Notes: generated from the letters alone by a model not told the origin. DNA of 64,000 nucleotides from Brenneria goodwinii (GCF_002291445.1 NZ_CP014137.1:248001-312000), one strand, 5' to 3'. Shown: positions 40,972-50,096, counted from the first letter of the stretch. Made by a program: numbers and translations.

Positions 40972-41823
40972 CTACAGCGTTGGCAAATCCTCCTTGGACA
41001 AGTATTCCATCAATTGCTCATTATGCTGCACACCTTCATAGAAAATGTGTCCCCAGGAATTGATCGACTTTTCGAGCGCTAGATCTCGGAATTGCTCGAT
41101 CTGAACCCTGACATCCAGATCTTTTTCCCGCATCTTTCGCACCAGACGCAGCAACCGAATGTAAGCCTTTTGGAAGTAGCGATAGTAGCGGGATTGAATG
41201 TCTAATCCCTGAAGATGCCGAGTGACCAGGTCTTGCAGGTCTCTGTGAATATCAGGGTGTGGAGAAAGCGCGATCGAAACCGGCGCATTGAAAGGCACAC
41301 CGACCTCCAACCTCAGGATTTGCCGATCAAGGAAATCATCAAAATAAGGATGAAGGAAGAGACGTCTTCCCTCGTCATCTACGGTTTCGGTACCTTTTTT
41401 ACCCTGACAAATGTCACACATGGGGGAAAGGTTAACCAGAGTAATCGAGAATTCAGGGAATAGGTCCTTTGGCAGGTAGTGATCCAGCGTGTTCGGTGTT
41501 CCATCCTCACCGCACGCTGGGCAATAGTCCAATTCACGATTCCGCAACGTTTCCAAAAGTGGCTTCTGAATAGATTGTTCTGACGGATATAAATAGAGAT
41601 TGTTGAACCGCCCATGGACCGCCACATCCGCCATCTCGGCCCACTGACCAACACGGTCCGGATCACCCCCGACCTCAATGTAGCGGGCCACCCGTTCTCG
41701 CCAACCATCCCGAATCCTGAGAAAGTAATCACGGTGAATCCCTCCTTTCCGCTCTGCCACTACACGGTCGATCAACTCTAGGTCACTCAACCCCAAATTC
41801 GGTCTGTCAAGTCGGATCACCAT
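40972..41823 (-). CDS. HNH nuclease, PtuB-like (Septu)
   Basis: A 283-residue protein with an HNH fold: C101 and C104 (CPAC), then LDH (D114, H115) with YLPK, and C136/C139 (CDIC). These form the metal-binding HNH with zinc ligands. Its gene overlaps the end of an AAA ATPase gene by 7 bases (41817-41823). ATPase plus HNH in this order is the Septu arrangement (PtuA/PtuB), where ATP loss after infection frees the nuclease. Confidence 0.82.
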   Translation of the reverse strand: MVIRLDRPNLGLSDLELIDRVVAERKGGIHRDYFLRIRDGWRERVARYIEVGGDPDRVGQWAEMADVAVHGRFNNLYLYPSEQSIQKPLLETLRNRELDYCPACGEDGTPNTLDHYLPKDLFPEFSITLVNLSPMCDICQGKKGTETVDDEGRRLFLHPYFDDFLDRQILRLEVGVPFNAPVSIALSPHPDIHRDLQDLVTRHLQGLDIQSRYYRYFQKAYIRLLRLVRKMREKDLDVRVQIEQFRDLALEKSINSWGHIFYEGVQHNEQLMEYLSKEDLPTL

Positions 41824-43574
41824 TTTCCCTCAGCCATGGCATGAATTTGGATCAACATCTCTTCATTGATGTTGTCTCCCAAAGCCCGAATGAGCGCCTC
41901 AGCCGAGCCGTACTCCTCCAACTTCTTTTGCAACCAAGCCTCGAACGGCTTAGATACGGACTTATCGCCAAATACATAGGACGAAATCCGCTGGATATCA
42001 CCGCCGAAAGTTTCGAACGGCGGATGTTTGATAAACACCCCATCCTCGGTACGTTCGAATACATGGACACAATCCCGCGGTAGCTCGCGTACCGTGACCA
42101 ATGAATGCGTGGCCAGCAACGCCTTCGACCCATAGTTCTCCAGGATCTCTTTTAGCATCTGGATGAAGGCGATCTCAAGCGTCGGATGTAGAAACAGTTC
42201 GGGTTCATCGATCAATACGAGGCTGTTACGGCGCATCGCTCCCACGATATTCGCTACGATGTATGAAAATAGCCGCTGCCCTGAACTCAACGCCACTGGA
42301 CGGCCCCCCTTAAGGAAGACAATCCCGGACTGATGGTGAAGAAACTCGCACAGCTTTTTCGTATTGGGTTCATCCAACCTAGATACCCTGATCGGAATGT
42401 AGGCATCCGGCAATCCATCGCCGTCAACGCGATTGTCGACCACGACAATCGCGCCATTAAACAGCAACTCGCCATCGAACAACTGCTTTTTATCTCCATA
42501 GCCGGAAACCCCAACAGCGAGCTCGTCAAAATCAATAGCAATGCCGAGCACAGAATACAGTGTTTTGATCTTGGCGGACCAACTCTTGATCGCACCATAT
42601 TTCCGATCGTCCTCAAGGCAAGATATCAACGAACAGGCTGCGTTCTGATTCGGCCAACGCCTAGATAGCCTTACCACTCGATACTCATTTCCCGCTTCGT
42701 CCTTTCTGGTTTCGTAAGTGCGCAAACCGAAGTATCGATAGACGCCATGGTCCTTTCGCTCAGCTCCGGCCTTCTTGTCCGTGGCCTCACTGTCCAACGG
42801 AAACAGTTCGAAAGGACTATAGGAAACCACCACCATCTGGTTGATATTGGGATCTACCTCGAAACCGGTTTCAACCTTCTCGTCCAGATCCAGTCTGAGC
42901 CAATCCTCGACGAGCTGAATCAAGGCTCGCGACTTCCCCACACCGTTAGGACCGATCAGAACATTAATGTCGTGAGGCAAAGGAGTATCTGCCGCGAAGT
43001 TCAACTTCAACGGCTGGATATCTCCAGCCGAAGTACGGAAGCGAAACGTCAAGTTTCCGATGCTGATCCCCTGACGGCTTAGAAAACGCCAGCCGTCGAG
43101 AAATGCCTTGACCGAACCACGTTCGCGCTGGAGCGACTTCCTGAATCCCTCGGTTTGTACCAACTCAAGGCTATCTTCGTCTTCGGCGATGTGTACCATG
43201 TAACTTGCGTCACGGAGAACTTTGGCAACTTCAACAGCAGCTTCTAGACTAAGGTGCCCATCGATCTGCTCATAAAAGGTGATATCTTCTGGATTGGAAA
43301 CGTAGTGCACTTCGGGAATTGGGAAGATGCCATTCCATCCGTTTGAGACAAGGCTGTCAAGGTAGCTAAAAGACGTTGCTTGATCTTCGATCAGAATCTT
43401 TACCGTTGGAAGCTCGACTATCTGGCCATTGATCCGGCAATATGTTGGAAACGATGTCTTGTAGTCGTAGTCATCCCATTTATCGAACAGTAATAAGATG
43501 ACGTCGCCATGCGACTGAAGCACGACCTCCCGCTTTACAACATCCTTCCCCACGTAGATTATGTCCACACACAC
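41817..43574 (-). CDS. AAA ATPase, PtuA-like (Septu)
   Basis: A 585-residue ABC-type ATPase. Walker A is GPNGVGKS at residues 208-215, the signature LSSGQRLF and Walker B LVLIDEPELFLHP follow near residues 430-470, and LATHS is the switch motif. An extra N-terminal domain of about 200 residues is unlike short PtuA proteins and may be a sensor. It starts at GTG. Composition is richer in GC than the rest of the island, so it came from a different source. With the HNH gene it makes a Septu-like pair. Confidence 0.8.
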   Translation of the reverse strand: MCVDIIYVGKDVVKREVVLQSHGDVILLLFDKWDDYDYKTSFPTYCRINGQIVELPTVKILIEDQATSFSYLDSLVSNGWNGIFPIPEVHYVSNPEDITFYEQIDGHLSLEAAVEVAKVLRDASYMVHIAEDEDSLELVQTEGFRKSLQRERGSVKAFLDGWRFLSRQGISIGNLTFRFRTSAGDIQPLKLNFAADTPLPHDINVLIGPNGVGKSRALIQLVEDWLRLDLDEKVETGFEVDPNINQMVVVSYSPFELFPLDSEATDKKAGAERKDHGVYRYFGLRTYETRKDEAGNEYRVVRLSRRWPNQNAACSLISCLEDDRKYGAIKSWSAKIKTLYSVLGIAIDFDELAVGVSGYGDKKQLFDGELLFNGAIVVVDNRVDGDGLPDAYIPIRVSRLDEPNTKKLCEFLHHQSGIVFLKGGRPVALSSGQRLFSYIVANIVGAMRRNSLVLIDEPELFLHPTLEIAFIQMLKEILENYGSKALLATHSLVTVRELPRDCVHVFERTEDGVFIKHPPFETFGGDIQRISSYVFGDKSVSKPFEAWLQKKLEEYGSAEALIRALGDNINEEMLIQIHAMAEGKW

Positions 43575-43821
43575 CTCTTCTTTTTATCAACGGCCGCGAA
43601 CACCATTAGAACGTTCGTTCTTATCGTATTAGTTCCCCACTTCATGTGAGTCGGAATACACCAAAATCCTATGGCGAATAGAAGATGTTTGCAGGTAAAT
43701 CCCATGATGACAATACTTCGGACAGCAAGTGCTATCATGTTACGACCTTATCCGGCCACCGATCAATCTCCCAGCTTTTCTTCCGATTCATTGATCTCCT
43801 CCCAATAATCAGGACCATTTA
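43575..43821. other. Intergenic region with the probable Septu promoter
   Basis: No gene is visible. It lies between the start of the ATPase gene and the decayed integrase, and contains the likely promoter for the Septu-like genes. Confidence 0.3.
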
Positions 43822-44353
43822 CTACAACTGGTTAAACCATGTACGCACCTTTTCCGCGATGGTCAGCGTCTTGCGCCGTTCAATACGGGCAATCACTTCC
43901 AGCAGGTCAGACCGACGGATCTCAAAGATCGAACTCTCGCCCAGAGCGGGCAACACATCTTTAGAAAAAATACGCTGGATTTGCGACAGAGTACTTTGCC
44001 GCCCCTCTCTGAGTTCGAGTCTGCGATGGTCAAGCCAAAGGGAATAGAAAGTTTTGAAGCTATGTCCGGTGGCCAGACTCTCGGCCTGCCGTTTTTGTTT
44101 GCGAACGGTGCAGGGGTTGATGCCTTTAGCCAACAGCTCGTGAGCTTCATCGCGCAATACGCGTGCCTTGCGTAAGCCGATTTCAGGATAACGGCCCAGA
44201 GAGGCGCTTCTGTTTACCCAGCCAGTAATAGCGGAAATGCCATGACTTACCGCCCACCGGCGAAACAACCAGACCGAGGCCATCGCAATCAGGAAGATAA
44301 CAGGTTTTGCCGCTGGCTTTAGCCTGCCGGATAATTAGATCGGAAAGTGCCAT
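43822..44353 (-). pseudogene. Integrase pseudogene 1 (truncated, frameshifted)
   Basis: The N-terminus (MALSDLIIRQAKASGKTCYL, then GLVVSPVGGKSWHFRYYWLG) is a DUF4102-type integrase domain. Around 44200-44215 the frame shifts and continues with SLGRYPEIGLRKARVLRDEA, then a core-binding domain up to KVRTWFNQL at 43822. The catalytic domain is missing. This is an inactive integrase of a lost element, unlike the one at 2026 in sequence. Confidence 0.8.
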
Positions 44354-44453
44354 GAAAAAAGCTCCCAAGTTGAGACTCAGGCTCTATGCTTGTCACTGCC
44401 TTATTTGATCCCAGCAACAATCCGGAACGCGTTGCCACCCTGTTTTTTTGGCC

Positions 44454-44880
44454 TCAATTCTGGCCGAGGGTGGTTTTCAATGGATTGCTTTGGAAACTGT
44501 TCTGACGAACACATCTCAGGTGCTCGTAAATCATGGCTCGGGACTGATCGCAAACTCGAACTCGGCCAAGCACTTTTTCAAAATGACGGTAATATGCACC
44601 TTTATAGTCAGACAGTGTGCGATCGCTAATGGGTTTGGTTTCGGCTCGAAATGTCAGCCAGTCTTTCCATAGTTCAGCGAATGTGAGCATTTGCTCGTTC
44701 TGTTTTTTTTCATTTTGCCTGACATAACGGGGAACGATGCCTTTTATCACCTACTCAACGGCTTCTGCATGAGCTTGCCGTGCTTGTGCTAGTGTCATTG
44801 CAGGGTAGGCACCCAGTGTTAATTTGGCTTGCTTCTGGGTGATACCGGTAGTGGTATATCCAGCTTTTGCTGTCATTTCT
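44454..44880 (-). pseudogene. Integrase pseudogene 2 (fragment with stop)
   Basis: On the minus strand ITQKQAKLTLGAYPAMTLAQ, ARQAHAEAVE then TAG, then VIKGIVPRYVRQNEKK and LTFAELWKDWLTFRAETKPI-SDRTLSDYKGAYYRHFEKVL follow in one frame. This is a tyrosine integrase N-terminal and core-binding region with a nonsense codon, and no catalytic domain remains. It is a second, different dead integrase beside the first, so at least two other elements integrated here. Confidence 0.7.
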
Positions 44881-44930
44881 GTTGCACACCCGGATATAAA
44901 GGCTTCCGTCTGCTTTGGATTTTACGGAAA

Positions 44931-45153
44931 TATTTTAACGTCTCCCTAAGTCTATTCAAACACCCTTTAAACCCTTATAATACGCGGTTTCACGGCACTT
45001 GTTGTCTCTGCTCGTCTACTCACGTTCACAGAAATCTACGGTGAGTTGGGGGTATCAATGGGGGTATTCGCTGCTCGGTCTAGAGGAGATACCCCCAGAT
45101 GAAGCTCAATGCCAGACAGGTAGAGACTGCCAAGCCCAAAGATAAACCCTACA
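44931..45153. repeat. 223-bp direct repeat, right copy (integrase start)
   Basis: Copy of 1858-2080 with 8 mismatches. It includes the integrase promoter, ribosome site and first 18 codons (from ATG at 45099), after which the frame is replaced by unrelated sequence and stops within a few codons. It is the remnant left end of a second island of the same family. Confidence 0.9.
45099..45152 (+). pseudogene. Integrase 5' fragment (18 codons)
   Basis: Encodes the first 18 residues identical to the integrase at 2026 (MKLNARQVETAKPKDKPY), then diverges. The ribosome site AGAGGAG is intact but the product cannot be functional. Confidence 0.85.
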
Positions 45154-45221
45154 TATTATATTTATTGATCTAATCTGTTCCAATCATAGAGTCTGAATAT
45201 TTATAATATTGGTTGCAAGTA

Positions 45222-45884
45222 ATGGAAATTGATCATTTGTTTGTCTGTACAAAAAATAATGCATCTATTGCTGATTTTCTTGTCCAGAATGGATTTCTTG
45301 AAGGAACCGCAAATCGCCACCCAGGACAAGGAACGGCTAATCGTCGATTTTTCTTTAACAATGTTTTTCTTGAATTTATTTACCTTGATGATAAAGAACT
45401 TATCTGTCAGTTTGCCAAAACAACTCCATCGCTTGATATTCTGCTACGGTTAACTGATCAAGAAGGTCGTTATTCTCCATTTGGTATCGGTTTTCGCCCA
45501 ACAAAGCAGGGGGAGGCTGTCCCATTTCCTCACTGGCGTTATCAGCCAAGCTACCTGCCAGATGAATATTCGATTGAGGTAGGGATGGCTTCATCCAATG
45601 AGCCGCTATGGTTCTTTTTAGATTTTTCTGGCCGCCCAGATCATGTAGCAGAGGAAAAACGTCAACCGCTCTCTCATCCTTGTGGCATACAGCAATTGAC
45701 TGGCATCCAATTAACTATTCCAGACGATGACGCTCTTTCACATGCAGCGAATGCAGTAGCGATGTTGGATGAGATTGAAATAATCCGAGGTAAACAGCAT
45801 GAAATTATTCTTACATTTGATTTTGCGCGGCAGAATAAAAAGGTTTCTCTCATGCCTGAGCTACCGGTAACCATCATTTACTAA
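45222..45884 (+). CDS. VOC / glyoxalase-like domain protein
   Basis: A 220-residue protein starting at ATG 45222. The N-terminus (MEIDHLFVCTKN) and LEFIYLDD, FGIGFRP and LTGIQLTI segments are typical of the vicinal oxygen chelate superfamily. An H near the start and a later E pair could bind metal, but the substrate is unknown. It stands alone between remnants of a second island and was probably cargo of that island. Confidence 0.72.
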   Translation: MEIDHLFVCTKNNASIADFLVQNGFLEGTANRHPGQGTANRRFFFNNVFLEFIYLDDKELICQFAKTTPSLDILLRLTDQEGRYSPFGIGFRPTKQGEAVPFPHWRYQPSYLPDEYSIEVGMASSNEPLWFFLDFSGRPDHVAEEKRQPLSHPCGIQQLTGIQLTIPDDDALSHAANAVAMLDEIEIIRGKQHEIILTFDFARQNKKVSLMPELPVTIIY

Positions 45885-45900
45885 GGTACTGAATAGACAT

Positions 45901-46075
45901 TTAACTTTTTTCTGTTTCTTTGATGCTATCGGTGCTGACAATATCGGGCTTTTGTTGGCTGATAGCGTGGGTGATGTAGGTCAGATTGCTGTCAAGCTGT
46001 TCTTGTTGCTGACGACTTGGGAAACTGGAGATCTCTTCCTTGGTTGGCTTGTGGCTATCCCTGGGAGCCGTCCTC
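45901..46075 (-). pseudogene. Relaxase C-terminal remnant
   Basis: The minus strand encodes HKPTKEEISSFPSRQQQEQL and a polar tail, clearly related to the C-terminus of the relaxase at 20764 (YSPTKEEITRFPSRPRQEQP). Only the last 60 residues remain. It is a remnant of a second, related mobilizable island. Confidence 0.75.
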
Positions 46076-46092
46076 GATTTAGTACCTGTCAA

Positions 46093-46134
46093 GAAGAGCA
46101 AGTGGCCCATATCCACCTAGCCGATGCGGATGCA
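46093..46134 (+). pseudogene. YafO remnant
   Basis: Encodes EEQVAHIHLADADA, the same residues as in the intact YafO at 37178, then stops. It abuts the relaxase remnant on the other strand, so a deletion joined the two. GGGGGTAT at 46151-46158, as in the island's right end, follows. Confidence 0.75.
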
Positions 46135-46342
46135 GTTAGCTGATGCTGCGGGGGGTATCTTGTGATCTGTTCACCGTTTGTTAGTGTATGGAATATTTTT
46201 ATTAATAACATGAGGATACAACCCGTAACGATGTATTTCTCCAACGAATAGGTCATCTGCATTCTTTGCGAATCTGCAGCCGTTGTTTCAGCCTATTAGC
46301 TATAATCGATTAGCGGTTTATGATTAATTTCTCAATGGAAAG
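46135..46342. other. End of the accessory region
   Basis: Contains the GGGGGTAT motif (46151) and then AT-rich sequence with no gene. No tRNA-Thr 3' copy is visible, so the outer boundary of the older island is not defined. Confidence 0.35.
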
Positions 46343-46864
46343 ATGATGATTGAAATCCGCCAGGCTGGAATAGATGATTTAGATACGCTATCAGATATTG
46401 AGATGTCTGCCGATCAAGCCTTCAAAGAGATCTCCGAATTGGCGTGGATAGCGGATGATTCTGTACAGCATAGCGATCTGTACCGGAAATTAATATTACT
46501 CGGTTCCTGTTGGATTTTGGTTAATGAAAAAGCGCCGATAGGATTTTTAAGTGCTGAGGTAATAGAAAATGAATTGCACATATGGCAATTGGCGGTCTGT
46601 CGTGAAAAACAGGGAAAAGGTCATGGCCGAGCATTACTTGAAAAAGCCATAGCGATGGCTCACGCATATTCTCTTTCTGCCATTACTTTAACGACATTCA
46701 GTAATGTCCCTTGGAATGCGCCATTTTATGCCCGCATGGGATTTAATATCCTTAATGAGGGCAACATCAGCGAACGTCTAAAAAATACGCTTCTTTCCGA
46801 GCAAAAGAGCGGATTACCGTTAAAATGGCGGTGCGCAATGGTGTACGAGTTAGATAATTTTTAA
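46343..46864 (+). CDS. GNAT-family N-acetyltransferase
   Basis: A 173-residue GCN5-related acetyltransferase (MIEIRQAGIDDLDTLSDIEM, ELHIWQLAVCREKQGKGHGRALLEKAI, then FYARMGFNIL). The segment VCREKQGKGHGRALLE is the acetyl-CoA binding loop. The acceptor is unknown. Two ATGs (46343, 46346) are possible. It converges on marC and marks the return to chromosomal genes on the right. Confidence 0.88.
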   Translation: MMIEIRQAGIDDLDTLSDIEMSADQAFKEISELAWIADDSVQHSDLYRKLILLGSCWILVNEKAPIGFLSAEVIENELHIWQLAVCREKQGKGHGRALLEKAIAMAHAYSLSAITLTTFSNVPWNAPFYARMGFNILNEGNISERLKNTLLSEQKSGLPLKWRCAMVYELDNF

Positions 46865-46891
46865 TCGTCCATTCTTCTGATATGCCCTGCA

Positions 46892-47566
46892 TTAATGAAT
46901 CTTTGCGACAATCTCTAATGTGCCATTGATGATGAACTGAACGCCCATACACACCAACAGAAAACCCATCAGGCGGGAAATGGCCTCAATACCGCTTTTC
47001 CCAACCATTCGCATGATGAATCCTGAACTTTTCAAACTTAGCCACAAGATCAGACTGATCAACATAAAAGTCAGTACGGGAGCAACCGCTACCACCCATG
47101 GCGTAATATCCACACCGCTTTTTACTTGTGATGCCGTACTGATGATCAGCGCGATAGTCCCCGGTCCTGCGGTACTGGGCATTGCCAATGGAACGAAAGC
47201 GATATTGACCGCACTGGAAGAATTGCTGTTATTGATTTCCGCGGCTTTACTTGCCACTTCCGGCGCGTGTTCTGGTTTCTGCTGTGGAAACAGCATACGG
47301 AAACCAATGAAAGCGACGATCAGTCCACCAGCAATACGCAATCCGGGAATAGAAATGCCGAAGGTATTCATGACCAGTTGCCCGCCATAAAAGGCGACGG
47401 TCATAATGATGAAAACATACAGCGATGCCTGAAATATCTGCTTGTTCCGTTCGCTGTAGCTCATACTTCCCGCTAGCCCGAGAAACAGCGCTACCGTTGT
47501 CAGGGGGTTGGCAAGGGGTAAAATTAATACTAAACCAAGTCCGATTGTTTGAATTAACTCCAGCAT
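46892..47566 (-). CDS. marC: MarC-family inner membrane protein
   Basis: A 224-residue membrane protein nearly matching E. coli MarC in length and motifs (IGLGLVLILPLANPLTTVAL, NTFGISIPGLRIAGGLIVAF, FVPLAMPSTAGPGTIA, AISRLMGFLLVCMGVQFIING). It has six predicted membrane segments. The physiological function is uncertain despite the name; multiple-antibiotic resistance is not shown for it. The gene stands alone on the minus strand. Confidence 0.93.
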   Translation of the reverse strand: MLELIQTIGLGLVLILPLANPLTTVALFLGLAGSMSYSERNKQIFQASLYVFIIMTVAFYGGQLVMNTFGISIPGLRIAGGLIVAFIGFRMLFPQQKPEHAPEVASKAAEINNSNSSSAVNIAFVPLAMPSTAGPGTIALIISTASQVKSGVDITPWVVAVAPVLTFMLISLILWLSLKSSGFIMRMVGKSGIEAISRLMGFLLVCMGVQFIINGTLEIVAKIH

Positions 47567-47662
47567 TTAATCTCTCTGTTAGCTGTAAACGGTACAAGAC
47601 CAGCAGTCGATCTCTTCTTTAATAATAAGTCACGGGGTGGTCTGGCGATGTCTTACTGTATG

Positions 47663-48274
47663 TTAGTTTTCCCGGTGAGAACCGTCATTTTCTGCCAGGT
47701 TTTTAAAACGACGGAGCGTTTTTGTCAGCATGTCTTTGGACAAAATATCGAACATCTGACTGATTTTTTTCCCCAACAGACCGCCGGGAGGATCAAAGCG
47801 AATCATCAACGTGACTTCGGTTCCGGCGCCTGACTGGGCGGGTTTGAACGACAGTCTGCCTTCATTGGGAATGCGGGCACCTTCCAGTGAACGCCAGTAG
47901 ATATATTCGCCCGGTTTCTCGTCAACAATCCGCGCCTGCCACTCAATGAGTGCGCCGAATGGCGTGTTAACACGCCAGCGTGAATCGGTATAGTTAAGAA
48001 TATCGATCGTGGCGAAATGATTCATCAGAACCGGCAACGTTTCGGGCTTACGCCAGAGTGCAAATAACGTTTCCGCAGGACGATTAATCGTGATACTGCT
48101 ACGAATTTCGTCTGAATCGCTATTGCCTCTGCCTCCAATATTTTTTAGAAAAGGCGGTCGCAACAAGACTCTCCTCCTAATGGATTTTGGACCCAAAGTG
48201 GCATCTTTAAGATCATTGTGACCGATATTAACCATTAAGCAAAGTCGGAAGACCGCGTGGGTTTTATGTAACAT
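47663..48274 (-). CDS. SRPBCC (START-like) domain protein
   Basis: A 203-residue protein with a SRPBCC fold (RSSITINRPAETLFALWRKPETLPVLM, WRVNTPFGALIEWQARIVDEKPGEYIYW, FDPPGGLLGKKISQM). Such polyketide cyclase-like proteins bind hydrophobic ligands. The first 50 residues are weakly supported and the true start may be later. It is divergent from pncC. Confidence 0.82.
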   Translation of the reverse strand: MLHKTHAVFRLCLMVNIGHNDLKDATLGPKSIRRRVLLRPPFLKNIGGRGNSDSDEIRSSITINRPAETLFALWRKPETLPVLMNHFATIDILNYTDSRWRVNTPFGALIEWQARIVDEKPGEYIYWRSLEGARIPNEGRLSFKPAQSGAGTEVTLMIRFDPPGGLLGKKISQMFDILSKDMLTKTLRRFKNLAENDGSHREN

Positions 48275-48378
48275 GATCTATTCCTCTGCAACGGGTCTCG
48301 CATATCTGATGGCAAGACCTCTTTTCCTGGGAAAAGTGTTACCCTGACTTATCAATTCCTGATTAGGATAGTGCGGCA

Positions 48379-48873
48379 ATGACGGAAAACGACATTTTAC
48401 AATTAAGTGGTCTGGTCGGCGATCGGCTTAAGGCCCGTGGTGCGAAGATGACCTGCGCAGAGTCCTGTACCGGGGGATGGTTGGCTAAGGTTATCACCGA
48501 TGTGGCAGGTAGTTCCGGCTGGTTTGATTATGGCTTTGTTACATACAGTAATCAGGCCAAACAAGATCTGGTTAGCGTGAACGAAAATACGTTGGCTAGC
48601 CACGGCGCCGTGAGTTCGGCGGTGGTGCAGGAAATGGCCGCGGGGGCGCTGATTGCCGCCGGAGCGGATTTCGCTGTCTCTGTTAGCGGTATTGCCGGGC
48701 CGGATGGCGGAACTGATGAAAAGCCGGTGGGCACGGTCTGGTTTGGTTTTACTGATAATCAGGGACATGCCTTCACCCGCAAAGCGTTATTCAGCGGAGA
48801 CAGGCATACCGTGCGTTTGCAGTCCGTCCATTTTGCGTTGCAAACGCTGTTGGATGAATTTCTGCAAAATTAA
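48379..48873 (+). CDS. pncC: Nicotinamide-nucleotide amidase (CinA C-terminal type)
   Basis: A 164-residue protein matching PncC/YgaD. It deamidates nicotinamide mononucleotide in NAD recycling. Visible blocks include AESCTGGWLAKVITDVAGSS, the catalytic Ser region SGIAGPDGGT and KPVGTVWFGF. It lies just upstream of recA, its usual place in enterobacteria. The start follows GATTAGGATAG. Confidence 0.93.
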   Translation: MTENDILQLSGLVGDRLKARGAKMTCAESCTGGWLAKVITDVAGSSGWFDYGFVTYSNQAKQDLVSVNENTLASHGAVSSAVVQEMAAGALIAAGADFAVSVSGIAGPDGGTDEKPVGTVWFGFTDNQGHAFTRKALFSGDRHTVRLQSVHFALQTLLDEFLQN

Positions 48874-48875
48874 TC

Positions 48876-48903
48876 TTGATGCTGTATGCACATACAGTAT
48901 AAT
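48876..48903 (+). promoter_or_regulatory. recA promoter with LexA (SOS) box
   Basis: TTGATG (-35, 48876-48881) and TATAAT (-10, 48898-48903) are 16 bases apart, and the spacer is exactly CTGTATGCACATACAG (48882-48897), a perfect LexA box. LexA binding would block RNA polymerase directly, giving tight SOS control. Confidence 0.95.
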
Positions 48904-48978
48904 ATTGGAAATTATTCGGTAATCCATGATTGAACGGCCGGTAGAGAAACAGCTTTACGCCGTATGACAGGAGCAGAA

Positions 48979-50049
48979 ATGGCTATTGATGAGAACAAGC
49001 AAAAGGCACTGGCCGCAGCGCTGGGTCAGATCGAAAAGCAATTTGGTAAAGGTTCTATCATGCGTTTGGGCGAGGATCGCTCAATGGATGTTGAAACCAT
49101 TTCAACCGGTTCCCTGTCCCTTGATATCGCATTAGGGGCGGGCGGTTTGCCGATGGGCCGTATTGTTGAGATTTATGGCCCGGAGTCATCGGGTAAAACG
49201 ACGCTGACACTACAGGTGATTGCCGCGGCGCAGCGTGAAGGTAAAACCTGTGCCTTTATCGATGCGGAGCACGCACTGGATCCGATTTACGCCAAGAAGC
49301 TGGGCGTTGATATCGATAACCTGCTGTGTTCTCAGCCAGATACCGGTGAACAGGCGCTGGAAATCTGTGATGCGCTGACGCGCTCCGGTGCGGTGGATGT
49401 CATTATTGTCGACTCCGTCGCCGCGCTGACGCCGAAAGCTGAAATCGAAGGTGAAATCGGTGATTCGCATATGGGGTTGGCCGCTCGCATGATGAGCCAG
49501 GCGATGCGTAAATTGGCCGGTAACCTGAAACAGGCTAATACATTGCTGATTTTTATTAACCAGATTCGAATGAAGATTGGTGTGATGTTCGGTAACCCTG
49601 AAACGACGACGGGTGGTAATGCGTTGAAGTTTTATGCATCTGTTCGTCTGGATATTCGCCGCATCGGTTCTATCAAAGAGGGCGAAGAGGTCGTTGGTAG
49701 TGAAACCCGCGTCAAGGTAGTGAAAAACAAAGTGGCCGCGCCTTTTAAACAGGCGGAATTCCAGATTTTGTACGGTGAGGGGATTAACATCTACGGCGAG
49801 CTTGTCGACCTGGGCGTTAAGCATAAGCTGATTGAGAAAGCGGGTGCCTGGTATAGCTATAACGGTGAAAAAATTGGGCAGGGTAAAGCCAACGCATGTA
49901 ATTATCTGAGAGAAAATCCGGCTATTGCGGATGAACTGGATAAGAAACTGCGTGAGATGCTGCTGCATAAGAGCAATGAGTTATCTCCTGCCATTGATGG
50001 CGAAGCTTATGACGAAGCCGCCGCAGGTGAAGGCGATAAAGAGTTTTAA
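48979..50049 (+). CDS. recA: RecA recombinase
   Basis: A 356-residue RecA starting at ATG 48979 (CAGGAGC before it). It polymerises on single-stranded DNA, exchanges strands and triggers LexA cleavage. Walker A is GPESSGKT near residues 66-73; other blocks are INQIRMKIGVMFGNPE (L2) and the acidic C-terminus EAYDEAAAGEGDKEF. It is regulated by the LexA box upstream and followed by recX 47 bases later. Confidence 0.99.
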   Translation: MAIDENKQKALAAALGQIEKQFGKGSIMRLGEDRSMDVETISTGSLSLDIALGAGGLPMGRIVEIYGPESSGKTTLTLQVIAAAQREGKTCAFIDAEHALDPIYAKKLGVDIDNLLCSQPDTGEQALEICDALTRSGAVDVIIVDSVAALTPKAEIEGEIGDSHMGLAARMMSQAMRKLAGNLKQANTLLIFINQIRMKIGVMFGNPETTTGGNALKFYASVRLDIRRIGSIKEGEEVVGSETRVKVVKNKVAAPFKQAEFQILYGEGINIYGELVDLGVKHKLIEKAGAWYSYNGEKIGQGKANACNYLRENPAIADELDKKLREMLLHKSNELSPAIDGEAYDEAAAGEGDKEF

Positions 50050-50096
50050 TGTTGGCCGGGTTATTTGTACCGCAACGGTGTTCATTGAGTTGGTGA

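Noticed and set aside
43685..44047. Plus-strand frame of 120 codons
   Set aside because: It lies opposite the decayed integrase and has no ribosome site or recognised product.
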